Source: Nymphaea colorata (lineage: Eukaryota; Streptophyta; Magnoliopsida; Nymphaeales; Nymphaeaceae). From it: DNA of 64,000 nt. Shown here piece after piece: positions 47,136 to 58,777 of this stretch (positions are counted from its first letter, which is position 1; the number at the start of each line of letters is the position of its first letter). The position numbers and the translations under genes were made by a program. Below the pieces are notes generated by a model. That model made no database searches. It was not told where the DNA came from and saw only the letters and a list, made by a program, of their open reading frames with translations. The stretch is taken from the NCBI RefSeq assembly GCF_008831285.2, contig NC_045147.1:7656334-7720333 (forward strand), in the 5' to 3' direction.

Positions 47136-48499
47136 ATGGCTACTTTCATACCAAAGCCACCAGCCTTTCTTCCTCAGACGCAACCACTTCCACCACTCCC
47201 ACCAAAGCCAGCCATAATCTCCATAAAGTCCCACCACAAACCAGCCAAAGCGAACACAACGGGCAGCAATGGCAGCAGCTCCAACGTCACCGTCGACACC
47301 ACCCCTGAGTCCACCGACTACATTGCTTCCACATTGAGCAGAAGATTCGGACTCGGCGCTGGGCTCGCATGGGCAGGATTTCTTTCCGTAGGAGTTATTG
47401 CCGAGCAGTTCAAGACGCGGTTTGAGGCATCTCAGGAGCTGTCAAACGCCAGGTCGTCAAACCTTGTTATTATAGCTGGACTTTGGTTCATAATGATTTA
47501 TTACTGTTAACAACGCGCGTAATGCCTCTTCTATTCTACTTTTGTAGGACAATCATTATGTAACGATTATGAAAGCCTTTTCCTCTTCATTTGTGGCAGA
47601 GATATAGAGAATGCGGACGAGGTGGTGTTGCCCAACGGCATCAGGTACTTGTCTTAGTGTATCTACACAGTCAAAATTTGGAGAATCTGTAACATAAATA
47701 TAGTATAGATGGAAAGAGAAATAACATCTATGATCAATGAAGACAGTTTTAAATTCTGCTATTTTTCAGATCATCTGTGACATACTTGGTTACTGGGTCA
47801 ATTTTGCATCGAATATTGAAACTTGGGTTTTCTTTCTTTTTCTTTTCTCTAATTAAAAAATAAACATAGCGACTCAATTTAGAGGTATTAAATGTCGGTT
47901 GGTTCTTACGCTTGACATATTTTTATGCAATTTTTTTTCTGTTTTTTCTCTTTACTTTACGCCTTTCATGTAATTAACTTCATATGAATTTCGAGTAGAT
48001 TTCCAGCTTTCCTGTAGAACGGCCCATGAACAAGAAGTTGGTGAATACTCAGTGAACATTTTCTTGGGATCCATCGTGCAAAGGGCCACGTGCCCAAAAA
48101 CTTGGAAACCATAATAAAATCTAAATTGAATTGACCTTTTTCAGGTACACAGATATGAGGATTGGAGGAGGAGCTTCACCAAAGGCAGGAGATTTGGTGG
48201 TGATTGATCTGATTGGCAAAGTAGAAGGCTCTGGAATGGTGTTTGTCGACACACTGGATGGCACAAGGAAGTCCCTGGCTCTGATTTTAGGGTCAAGGCC
48301 CTACACTAAGGGTATGTGTGAGGGGATTGAGTATGTGCTAAAGACCATGAAGGCTGGGGGCAGAAGAAAGATCACAATTCCCTCAGAGCTTGGCTTTGGA
48401 GAAAAAGGGGCAGACCTCGGCTTAGGTATTCAGATCCCTCCTGGTGCAGCACTTAACTACATTGTTCTGGTTGATAAGGTTTCAGTAGCACCAGCGTGA
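47136..48499 (+). CDS. FKBP17-2: Chloroplast FKBP-type peptidyl-prolyl isomerase, FKBP17-like, 3 exons, 238 aa
   Basis: Exons: 47136-47452, 47600-47644, 48145-48499. Junctions are GT-AG and in phase: the codon after SNA is completed as Arg, and PNGI-Arg joins to YTDMRIGGG. The N-terminus is Pro- and Ser-rich like a transit peptide. Then come Arg-Arg and a hydrophobic stretch (SRRFGLGAGLAWAGFLSVGV, about residues 68-87), which may be a thylakoid Tat signal or membrane anchor. The FKBP domain covers about residues 130-235 (GDLVVIDLIGKVEG, GSRPYTKGMCEGIEYVLKTM, IPSELGFGEKG, IPPGAALNYIVLVDKV). Several residues that line the active site of FKBP12 are changed, for example the Trp position is within CEGIEY, so strong isomerase activity is doubtful. 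The 45-nt middle exon is notable. The subfamily call rests on recalled Arabidopsis FKBP17-2 and FKBP17-3 sequence features. Confidence 0.88.
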
Positions 48500-49403
48500 T
48501 AAGACTACCATAGTAAATGAAACGTCTTCTCTGTCTCTCGCATATATACATGTACTCATATGAACTTGATGGTATTTTTGATCCCCTATATAACGTGTTG
48601 TTTACAAGCCCGATTTGCTTTTGCCCCCCTGTATGACGCGTTTTTAAAATGTGAAAGACAAATCGCATGAACGTCCCCTCCCATATGGGAATTGCCATGC
48701 CCGAGAGAGACAGAGAGAGAAAAAGGTGTAGAGAGAGAGAGAGAGAGAGAGATTTCATATAAAACCTGTAATTTAACTTGACAAAAGACGGCTCCACCAC
48801 TCACAAGGTAATTTGTTCCAGGACATGCAGAAAACAACTCATGCATTTAAGAACTAATATATGCATGTTTGTCTCCAAACGAAATACTTTGCCGACGGGC
48901 AGGAACGGTAAAGCTAGGGGTTTTATATATCGAGGAAAAACGGGACGCGGTAAATGTAACTATGCAGCTCATTTTGGGAAGTTCACTATATCCACGAGAA
49001 AAAAGAAAAAGCTAATTCCCTTCACTGAGGAGAAAACGGGAGGAGAACAACCCACTTCATAACTTTCAACCTGATCTGTTGGAGAAGAAAGGGAAATCAG
49101 TTACTCAAAGTTAGGAAACGATACCTTCTAGTTTACCATAATCTGCACCAAGATAGGCAACTTGAATAGAACCATGCAAGTCACCGTGTTGGGGAATAAC
49201 TTGCAACTTGTCGGACAGGTCTGTCTCAAAACATTGGTTAAAAGAAAACATACAGATAAAACTGCGCATGAAATGGCAATAAACTTCCCTATGGGAACAG
49301 AAATTTGTGCATATAACTTCTTGGATGAAAAGGAGTCACAACAAATTTTCCAATTCCAAAAACCAAAGAATAAATGCAAAAAAGTAAGCCAAACACGCTG
49401 GTC
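48500..49403. other. Convergent 3' region between FKBP and golgin-84
   Basis: It contains the FKBP 3' UTR from the left, the golgin-84 3' UTR from the right and a (GA)n tract at 48722-48752. No separate gene was seen. The two genes are tail to tail, about 0.9 kb between stop codons. Confidence 0.5.
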
Positions 49404-50802
49404 TTAGGTACCTAAGGTTTTGTTAATACTCTCTAAGGAGACAAGAGCACCAAACCCAGTGTCATCTGAATCCCTAGTAAAAAGAATATACAAGACCCAA
49501 ATATGAAGAGAGAAGAGATAAAATATCCCACAAGCTTGGGCAGTCCAACTCCGCCTCCAGAACACTGCACCAGAAGCAAAAATGGCATCCAATTGGCGAA
49601 CAATCGAGATTATATGATGCCTCACAGAATCAATCTCATAACGGAAGGCATGGCGTGCCTTTGGTTTGGATTGTCCGCACAAACCAACTTCTATATCATT
49701 TGTCTCCACAGGATCCATCCAGATCGTCCCTGAATTATTTGGAAAATCACCAGACTGCACCATCAGCCCATGGTCCTCAACAGATCTGGAGAGAGTCTGC
49801 AGCAAATAATCTAGACATATTCAAATTTCAGGAAAAATCTACCGCAGAAACCAGTTGAGGCTTTTTGAGTTCATACCTCAAGCCTGAAGAGCAAAGTCGC
49901 TTTCTCAGAAGAAAGAGCCTCAACCTGATAACATAGAAATCTCTTTTTCAACTTTACGAAAGGGAAAAATATCAATGTACTGGACCAGGAATAGGAAGTA
50001 AAGGATTCAGCAACAAAATGTCATGATGCCTTGGAAGGTCAAAGTCGCTCGTTCTGAGAAATTTGAGAATTCATTGCTGAACAGTTGGGAACTTGGGAGA
50101 TTCTGAGTCTGCAACCCAGCTAACTCCACATTTTTTTGTTAATTGCAAATCATACAGCTATAAGTCCTGGTATCTTTGATTTGCTTTAAAAGTAGATATT
50201 CCCCAGTCTATGAAGTTTAATAGTCATGTAAAATGTCAAACTTTAATTTTCCATCATTAACTAATCTCAGAGAACCAGTATACACCAGGCTTAAGCTGTC
50301 AGGCACTATATAGACTGAAAACGAGATTCAATTCCCTAAATGAATTGAGTTTTTGATGCAAACGAACTCAAGACTAAAGAATCTTGATCCAACTGCACCC
50401 ACAACTAAACTAAAACTATGCTTAAACTAACTAAAAGTTAAGCAAAACAAGCAAAGAACAAGAACGACAGAAGAAAACTAAGAAACACTTCATTTCTTTC
50501 AAACTGATTCATCTCCTTACAAAATGACCCAATGTCCCCTTTTATAGAAACAAGGGTGGATTGTGGATCTGAATCCATCTATAAATACTAAAAATCTAAC
50601 TAGATCCAATTACAAGATTTGAGTATATTTTCATCTTGCATCAGTTTTGTTATACAATGAGTGGACAGCTTTCAGAAAAAGGGGACCTACAGTGCATTTG
50701 TTCATGGAGGGCAATATTTTGTTATCCTTGCTGCAACCTATGTCACATAGGTACGGGTGCGGGTGCGGGTACACGAGTACGGGGGTATGGCCGTACACAC
50801 AC

Positions 50803-50842
<40 letters not shown>

Positions 50843-53800
50843 AAAAATTTCAAACAAAATAACATATTCACACATATATATCAAAAAATTGCAAACAGAA
50901 TAACACGCTTACTTTCACACATAAATCATGGTCCAAAACAAAGTATGGAAGTAATTAACATACAATTATACAAACATGTCAGCTTTCTTGATTCTCCTCA
51001 ATCGCATCATGAAGATTAGAAGGAGCAACAGGTTCTGTAAGGTCCATGTTAAAAGCATGCAAATCATGTTCTCCTTCAAGTTCCACATCAATATCCTCTG
51101 GATTAACATCCCAATACTTTGATGATCCTGAACTGCAAGTTGCAACAATTTCTTTCACAACATGAAGAAGTTGGAGTGGACATAAACTAAATCATGTATA
51201 CATATCAAAGATACAAAAAGAAAGAAATACCTGTAATCATTTGAAGTACGTGAAAATAAGCGTAGGTTGGAGTGGACATAAACTAAATCTTATGCTCGCT
51301 TACTAGTTAGCTTATTTCTCTTGATGTTGTGAATTTGAGAATAAGTGCTCCAATTTCTTTCACAACATGAAGAGGTTGCAGGTTGAGATAATAACTTCAG
51401 CGCAAGTTGTTGGAGATTTGGTGTCGATGCTCCAAAACACAACCACCAATTAACAGGATCTTCTTCATCTCTTGCCATTGCAGCTTGTATTGAATCATTT
51501 CTTCCACCAGAGAAGCTCGCAAACTCATTATTTATTATCTTTAACCGATGAAAATCAGAATACAGTCTTCCCAAACATATCTCCCTATTTTTTGATATTT
51601 CTGGATCTCGATTAGGAGGAACACGACCAGTACCTCCTGCCAACCATGTTTGTCCATAATATTTGGGATTTAAAGAGTGTGTCATACAATGTAAAGGGTT
51701 ATTGCTTTTGTTCCATCTTCTTACTAAAATTCTATGCACATGATCGAAAAACTCAGAATCATCAAGTGCAACATTCTTCTTCTCATGTCTAAAAATGATG
51801 TTTTGAATTTTTTCAATTATGTTATCCCACATATCATAAAATTTATGAAGCATGGGCCCTTCTTTATCAACTTCTCTCAGCATCTGCCAAATAGGCTTTG
51901 TAAACTGCAGAAAATATGTAACTTTATCCAACCATTCATCTTCTAAAATGCATCTTTTAATTTCTTGAGCCTTCACGATGCCATCATTCTGATAAAACTC
52001 TCAATCATTGTCAGTCACCATAAGTGTTAATACATGTTTCACTTGCTTTATTATTTTTATCATTACGATAATGGATGCAAAACGAGTCTCTGCTACCTTC
52101 AACAATTTTAAATCAGAATGTCTATTAAATATAGCAAGAGCATTGTTGTGGTTTACAACAAAATTTCTGATGTTTCTGACATCATGCTCAAGCTCCTCAA
52201 TCCATGAACACAATAAACCGGCATTTGAGTCATCTTTTGATGGGTTGCAAATACTTTTAAGTGCTAGATTTATACTGTGTGCCACACAATGAGTCCAGAA
52301 TATGTGACTATATACTTTGGATCACTTGCCAAATTCATCCCTGCTCGTTGGCAAACTGGAGCATTATCAGTAATAATTTGCACAACATTATCTTCACTCA
52401 CTTCTTTGATGACTTCTATAAATAGTCTTTTTAAATACTCAGCATCTTTATACTCCCCAGATGCATCAATACATTTCAAGAAGATTGGTCCATCAAGCGA
52501 AAAAACAATAAAATTTATCAGTGGCCGCCTTTGTATATCAGTCCACCCGTCAGAAACAATGGATACTCCATATTGTATCCATGAAAATTTCTTCTTCTCT
52601 AATAATTTTTCAATGTTTGCCTTCTCTTCTGCAAGAATTACAGTTCTCAACTTCTCTGAACTCGGGGGTACATAACCACTCAAACTACAATTAGTCAAAC
52701 CTGTAACAACATCCTTCCAATTAGGACTTCTGGCTACATTGAAAGGAAGTGAACTTGCAAAAAAGAACCTTCCGATCCTTCTATCCATCTCTACCCTTCC
52801 CATATTATTGAATGCATGTGCTAATGTTTTTCTTTTCTTTGAAGCATCTTCATGTTCTTCAATAGCATAAAGAGGAACAGACACACTTGACTTGGATGAT
52901 GCCCGTGTCTTCGTCTCAGCTGCATCATGTTCTTTTTTGAATATCTTAATCTCCTCGTTGGTAAGTTTTGGGCATGGTCTAATTTGAATGTCTCCGATAT
53001 GCAACAAATGTGCCTTGCAACATGTATAAGAGCCAGTGAACGTCATTTCACCAAAATTGCAACAAAATATTACATTCCCACCACCACTTGGTCCTTTTCC
53101 TATTTTCTTCACATAGCGCCAAAGAGGCTGTTGTGGATTATCCTTCTCTAATGTATAGGTATTAACACTACTACTGCTGCTTTCTACATTCTCACTTCCT
53201 GTAGGAGGCAGCATTTCTTTTCCTTTATCAGCCATTACAACTTATGTCTGAACAGAACCTAGCAAAAGAGCTGCAACACATAACCAATAAAACAGGGATC
53301 ATTCGAAATAGATGAATCCTCTCACGATACGACATATCACAGCAATAACTAGGGAAGACGCAATGAACAGGGATCATGTAGTGCAAAATGCCAAAATCAT
53401 ATAGAATACAAATGTTGGCAAATTTGTTTTGTATAATACAAATTTGAAACCCTCTCGGGTAGAGAAAGGGCTAGCCAGAGGGAGAAGTGATGGACATAAA
53501 CATTAGAGAAAGGGCGAGCCAGAGGGAGAGGTGATGGGTTTTCAGGCGATGGGTTTTCTGCACACTGTCTCTGTCGCCGGTCGTCGCCGGCGGCGAAGGC
53601 AGGGGTGGAGCCGATGAAAATGAAAACAAAAAATGAAAAAAAACAAAGTCACAGTCACCTCCTGCCATCGTCTGCGTTCGCCGCCCCTGCCATCGCCTGT
53701 GTTCGCCGCTGCTTCGTCGCCGGAGAGAGACGAGAGGTAAGAGTCGTAAGAGGTAAGACGCAAGGGTTACGTTTTACATTTTTTTTAACGTCAAAATGTT

Positions 53801-56800
53801 TTTAAAGTTGAAATGAAATAAACGTTAGAAAAAAAGGACAAAATTGGACTCGGTCAATATTGACCGTGTTCAATTTTGGACAGATTCGGCTCCGGTGCAT
53901 TGACCGTACCCTGTACGGTCAACGCCGCACCGGGGCCGTAACCAGGCCCGACACCGGTAAAGGAGGCGTACCCGTGTATCATAGGCTGCAACATAATATA
54001 TACAAAACACCCTTACACTACTATAGGTAGGAGTGACGTTCGCAGGAATTATAAGGATTACTATGAAAATTTTGACTGCAAAAAAGAACATTGGAATATT
54101 GGACCTGAAATGTTTCTATATGGGAATCACATTTGTTTTATTACTAACTAAACACATAAATATGTTTAACACCAATATAATGGGGCAGAAAGATATTCAT
54201 GCTTCAAAGAAATTGAAGGAAACATTCAAAAACATAACCTGAGCTTGTTTATGGATTAAATGATCTGTCAATTCTGAAAGTCTTCTCTTCAGTTCAATTT
54301 CTAGTTCAGTTGGAACCTCCAACATCGTCCTCATTGTTTCGACATTTTCATCAAGCATCTTCAGCTACATAGCTCAAACAGGAGGGAAAAAAAAAAGAAA
54401 GTAGGAAATTATCAAAAGCAGAATCATGTCAAGGGATTATAATGTGCAATCTTTGCTAAAGAATAAATGAGGATCTTCCATATCAAAGCAAAATCTAAAA
54501 CTGCTTGCACCCAAACATGGCTTCACTTTAGCTGATCATGTAAGGCCAAACAGCTTCAAGTGTTGCGACAGAAACGTAAAGCCTCTACAAGGGACCATGC
54601 TAATGAAACATGCCACTGACTTGTTTAGAAGTCATACATGCTAACCTTGTCTTTTAACCAATTGATCTTTTCGCAGGTAGCATTATATTCTGCCTCGCGA
54701 ATCTCCTGTTCAAATTCAACTCCTCCAAAACCTTCCACCTGCCAAAAGGTTCAAACATTTAGGGAAGTAGAATAGGCATATGGGAAGGATTTATTGTCTT
54801 CCTGTAGTACATAGACTTGTAAAAATTGTACTCATGGAATACCCACATATTTTTAAGAAATTGATTCCATGGAATGCACCACTTATACGGGTCAAATGCA
54901 GTAGATCATGAGTAAGCTATCCCGACCAAAAATTGTTCACTGGAGGAGTAAGAGAACAACCAGAGACAAAAAAGATTACCTGATTCAAAGATGATATATT
55001 CTGGTGAAGCGCAGATATTCTCCTCTTAAGCTCTGCCAAAATATAGAAACCTAAGTTTAGCTGAATAAGCAAATGCAGAATTGAAACTATCTCTAACAGT
55101 TCCGTTCAACTCAAGTTACAATACCTTGACAGATGCATATAGCATTATAAACAGTGAAAAGTATCAGATAAACTATCAGTAATGACTAAAATAATTACAA
55201 TATCCAGCGTTGTCAATATTGACTGCAAATTCGCCACAAACAGAAAGCATACTGGCTAGTATGGGCAACAGCAAAATAAGCATTTTTATTTGCATTAAAT
55301 ATTCTAAATCATCTATTAATTTATTTTTAAATAGAATACTAGAAAATAGCCCAATCCAGGCCTCTGCTGGCTAATGTGTATCAGTAACAAAACTGAGATA
55401 GTGCAGATACCAGAACTAACAGCATAAATATATAAGTGGCAGTTACAAACTATTGATTACTAGTTACCAATTGACCAGTAAGAACGAGTGTTTGCATGGA
55501 GGCATATTAGTCAACGTACTACACTCCCTTGTCACCCCTCATAAAATAAAAGATCAGGAATAGAGAGCTCAACCTGATTCCCTTTTTTGAACTTGCAAGT
55601 TAACAAGTTAACGTAAAAAGTAATCAATAGTATCTCAATGATGAGTATTAAACCAATGTTATCAAGTGTGTGTGCACCGAGGTGTGATGCACACGCCTCG
55701 GTGCACACTTGGCCTCTCAATGGACCAACAATGTGGTGTGCGGCACATGCTGCCCTGATGCATATGCCTCAATTGGGTGAGGCATACACATCGATGTGAT
55801 GCATGACTGGTGCTGAACATTCAGGCACCTTCTTTTTTTGTTTTTAAAAGGACTTTTTCCAATTTTTAATGATATATTTTTTTTAAATGTTAAGGAAAAA
55901 GGTTTGTCGATTGTCGAGATGCCCTGTTTCTATCTGAAAACCCTCACAGAGGCGTGATATTTTCAAAAATATCACAATATTAATGTCAAAAATAAGAAAA
56001 AGGAAAAAATTGAGAAAAAATATGGCATTATTATCGCGTTTTTCTGGCTATTTTTTCCCGATTTTTTCATTTTTCTGTTTTTTAGCATTGCTATTATCAT
56101 GGACTCAAATATAAACTGAAACTAAATTAATTTCATCATTTTTATTATCATTAAAATGTTCCTTTTATCAGTGTTATATAGTTTTACTTATGTTTTCCTT
56201 TTAGTTTCTCATTTATTTCATTTAACCTAATTTTTTATTTTTTATAATTTTCAGTTTTTCCTGAGATTTTCCCAAAAAAACAACTTTGCTGTTAAAAACT
56301 CTAGAAAAATCCCACTGTTAAAAACCCAAAAACAATATTTGTGACACTTTATGTCACATAGGTACGGGTGCGGGTACGGGTACGGACCATTTTCAAAAAA
56401 TTTGGGTGCGAGCTACGGACCATTTTCAAAAAATTTGGGTGCGGGGTACGGCCGTACACACACGCGGACATATATGTGTGTGTGTGTGTGTGTGTGTGTC
56501 AAAAAATTTGAAAATGAATAACATATTCACAAAACACAGTATGGAAGTAATTTAACATACAAATATATCAACTTTTTTTATTCTCCGTCGCAACATCAAG
56601 ATTAGAAGCAGCAACAAGTCACGCTTTTAAGATATATTGACATCGCTATGGTTATGGCTCACACTATTATCGAAGCGTCAAGTTATAGAGAAGGAATGGA
56701 TTTTCGAAACATTGTATGGAAGATTTTAAATGAAAAGTTGTGAGGAACTATGTACAAGAAAGGTTTAGACTTTAGAGTGAAAAAGGAAACAAGAAAAGAG

Positions 56801-58777
56801 GGGGGGATTTTTAATTTTCAACTCAAAAACTGGACAACTTTGGACTTCGACAAAGTTGACCAAGTCCGAAAATGGACAAAAATGATCCCGGGTATGTTGA
56901 CCGTACCCGGTACTGCGTTGACCGCACCCAGGCCGTACCCAGGGCCGTACCCGTACCATACAGGTACTCCTCCTTAAGAGGAGTACCCGTGTGACATAGG
57001 TGACACTACTGGTAAGTTCTTTTTCTTATGAGTTTTTCTTTTCCTCTCTCTCCCTCTCACTCTCGGTTGATGGCTGCCAGCAAGAATGGATCACCAGCCA
57101 GCAGCCATTCTTGTCAGCTTTCTCTGGTAAATGCTAATCTTTCTCTCACCGCCCTTTTGTTCTTTTGCACAATTTAGGTTGTCACCGGCAGTGTTGACCC
57201 AGATTGGCTCTTCTCTCCCTCGCTGACCCCTCTCTCATTCCCACAGTGCTTCCCCTCCCAGTGCAACTTAATTCCTCTGAGCTCCTGTTGCAGAAGCAGC
57301 CGCCATCCGTGCCCTGCCGTCGCCTAAACGTTCGATTCAAGTGACATGTTTGCTTCACTTCCCTAAAACCAAGGGGTTTCCCCTAAGACTATGGAGGAAA
57401 TGTCTCCATTTCTAGACATGTCAATGGGAAATGAGGCGACCCATTTACATAGGGATGGTTGAACAATTCAATGGACGCTTATTCTTCTACAACAACAGTA
57501 GATCTCCTTTTTGGCTTTCAGATCATCTTCTTCCTTCATAACACATGTTCTAGAAGCTGTGGTATAATTTTGTTCAAGAAGTATCTTCTCTTTAGAGCCC
57601 AGTGCTTTCCCATGAGAGCGGGGAGAAATTACCTCAATCCTAGACAACTTATTAGAGAATGAGGCAACCATTCACATGGGGAGTGTTGAACAATTCAAAA
57701 ATGACACCTTTTATTTAACACAAAATGTTCAAGCCAAGAGAAAATAGCGTTGTAAATTGTAACCATATACATAAAGTCAACAAGTACTCTCATAGTTATT
57801 CACCTTTTTCTTCTTAAGTAGCTGGCAGCAGCAGTACCACTGTCATGGCTTTTTTATCTTCCTCTCCAAGAAGGCATTTTTTAACAAATAGTGGAATGAA
57901 TTTGTCATATACCCTTTGTCATTTCCTTAGTATATTTATAGTTATATTATTTCAAAATTAGCACTTTTGCAGCTTCATTGTGATCAATATAAGTTTTTAT
58001 GGCAATTAAACATGCACAGCTTAAACCTTTTATAAATATTTTAGATTGAATAATCAGAAACCAAAAATGTTTCAAGAATGGTATGTTATAATGAACGTGT
58101 CAATAGTGTTCAATTGCAAAATATCACACTGAATTAATGTAACCCTCAGCATGGCACGTCTGACTAAGCATGTTTTTGAAGACACATGCATCATAACGAG
58201 CCAATTCAAGTTTCATTGTTTAGAACGTTGTTAAATTGTTTAGATCAATTAAAAAGCACTTCATACCACCCGGAATCAATTGATAGTTCTTTCCACATTT
58301 ATTGCATGCATTTACCTCACAATAATTTTTTTTCACATAGGAGTATTACTAGGACCGGTCATTTTGGGGATCACGTCACATCTGATCGAGTTGTTTTCAA
58401 TATCATTTCATGAATGGATTTAACTTGTTTCATTTTGGATTATTATAGCTGTTGTTTTCTTCGTACATTATTTTTATGAACATTATATATATACTTCAAA
58501 ATTTTGGTTGTGATGCCTAATCTCATCACATTGCCTTGATGCACAGGCTCCATGAATCGTCTCACCTTATCGCATTTAACAACATTGTATTCAACAACTC
58601 TATGATGAGTATTAAGTATCAACAACAAACTTGGCAACAAAAATATACCATGTTTGTAGAACATAAGGAGTACGAGTATGAAAAGGAGGAAACCACAAAA
58701 ACAGTAATGTAAGCATCACCTGCTTGAGCCACTTCCTTCAACTCCACCTCTTGTCGTAGCTGGGTTACTCGAGAAGC
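49404..58777 (-). CDS. GC2: Golgin-84 (golgin candidate), last six exons, partial
   Basis: Minus-strand exons in reading order: 58720-58777, 54980-55032, 54646-54738, 54239-54364, 49877-49924, 49404-49796. All junctions are GT-AG and phases agree (58720 ends in phase 1 and 54980 supplies two bases). Together they give about 256 C-terminal residues. A long coiled coil (VTQLRQEVELKEVAQ, MLDENVETMRTMLEVPTE, LKRRLSELTDHLIHKQAQ, VEALSSEKATLLFRLE) is followed by a linker and a tail RQLDAIFASGAVFWRRSWTA. A transmembrane segment GIFYLFSLHIWVLYILFTR then anchors it in the Golgi membrane. Golgins of this type tether vesicles. N-terminal exons were not found up to 64000, so they lie further right or in unrecognised short exons. 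Introns of 3.7 and 4.3 kb carry hAT copies. Confidence 0.88.
50979..53235 (-). pseudogene. hAT transposase (BED / DUF659 / dimerisation domain), decayed
   Basis: It starts MADKGKEMLPPTGSENVES at 53235. A BED-type zinc-finger region is degraded (FCCNFGEMTFTGSYTCCKAH). The DUF659 catalytic part shows VSDGWTDIQRRPLINFIVFS and VVQIITDNAPVCQRAG. A frameshift near 52290-52320 moves to THCVAHSINLALKS. An in-frame TGA at 52001-52003 precedes EFYQNDGIVKAQE. The C-terminal dimerisation domain WWLCFGASTPNLQQLALKLL then PATSSCCERNWSTYSQIH is well kept. A TAA at 51290-51292 follows KRA, where DLVYVHSNLRLFSR resumes. An inferred 98-bp intron (51133-51230) leads to a short acidic last exon ending at 50979. 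At least three disabling changes are present, all simple. Confidence 0.9.
51145..51193. repeat. Chimeric filler duplication in the transposase intron
   Basis: 51145-51169 copies 51351-51374 (CAATTTCTTTCACAACATGA) and 51170-51193 copies 51266-51288 (GTTGGAGTGGACATAAACTA). The two source segments belong to the preceding exon and lie about 60 bp apart. They are joined here at a shared GAAG/GTTG overlap. This is the signature of repair synthesis that switched templates. Confidence 0.8.
54239..54364 (-). other. GC2: Golgin-84 exon, coiled-coil segment (126 nt, 42 codons)
   Basis: Flanked by ATGTAG acceptor and GTTATG donor on the minus strand. It reads LKMLDENVETMRTMLEVPTE and ends TDHLIHKQAQ, the conserved golgin-84 coiled coil. 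This exon lies 246 bp upstream of the hAT insertion. Confidence 0.9.
55664..55710. repeat. Short GC-rich hairpin in golgin-84 intron
   Basis: AAGTGTG(TG)TGCACCGAGG at 55664-55682 pairs with CCTCGGTGCACACTT at 55696-55710 across a 13-base loop. More TGCACAC and TGATGCAT words follow to 55830, suggesting the remains of a palindromic repeat element. Confidence 0.8.
55712..56340. other. Golgin-84 intron sequence, AT-rich, no further feature
   Basis: Very A+T-rich intron sequence with long T and A runs and an inverted GATATTTTCAAAAATATC-like palindrome near 55957. No exon or complete element was identified. Confidence 0.4.
56349..56999. mobile_element. hAT deletion derivative, 651 bp, in golgin-84 intron
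   Basis: An exact 8-bp target duplication GTGACACT flanks it (56341-56348 and 57000-57007). The ends TTATGTCACATAGGTACGGG and, reverse-complemented, CTATGTCACACGGGTACTCC match the 3.25-kb element at 50738. The left 300 bp also match that element's left end inward to the last transposase exon (AGATTAGAAGCAGCAACAAG against AGATTAGAAGGAGCAACAGG). The right end shares TTGACCGTACCC repeats. The rest of the transposase is missing, so this is an internal-deletion derivative. The subterminal block ACGGACCATTTTCAAAAAAT is duplicated in tandem. Confidence 0.92.
57008..58719. other. Golgin-84 intron, remaining sequence
   Basis: Intron between exons 54980-55032 and 58720-58777. A block ending GTTGAACAATTCA and containing GAGGCRACCATT-like sequence occurs twice (about 57410-57475 and 57630-57696). 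No exon was needed here, because the reading phases of the flanking exons join directly. Confidence 0.6.

Larger units (their letters stand above)
50738..53984 (-). mobile_element. hAT transposon, 3247 bp, in golgin-84 intron
   Basis: An exact 8-bp target duplication GCTGCAAC flanks it (50730-50737 and 53985-53992). The ends are inverted repeats: CTATGTCACATAGGTACGGG at the left, and CTATGATACACGGGTACGCC when the right end is reverse-complemented. Subterminal GTACGGGTGCGGG and TTGACCGTACCC motifs repeat at both ends. A (TA)n tract (50806-50840) follows the left terminus. A transposase on the minus strand fills the centre. Because it lies between golgin exons 49924 and 54239, it enlarges that intron without touching exons. 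Confidence 0.93.

Noticed and set aside
52277-52675. 132-codon plus-strand frame
   Set aside because: Antisense to the DUF659 part of the hAT transposase.
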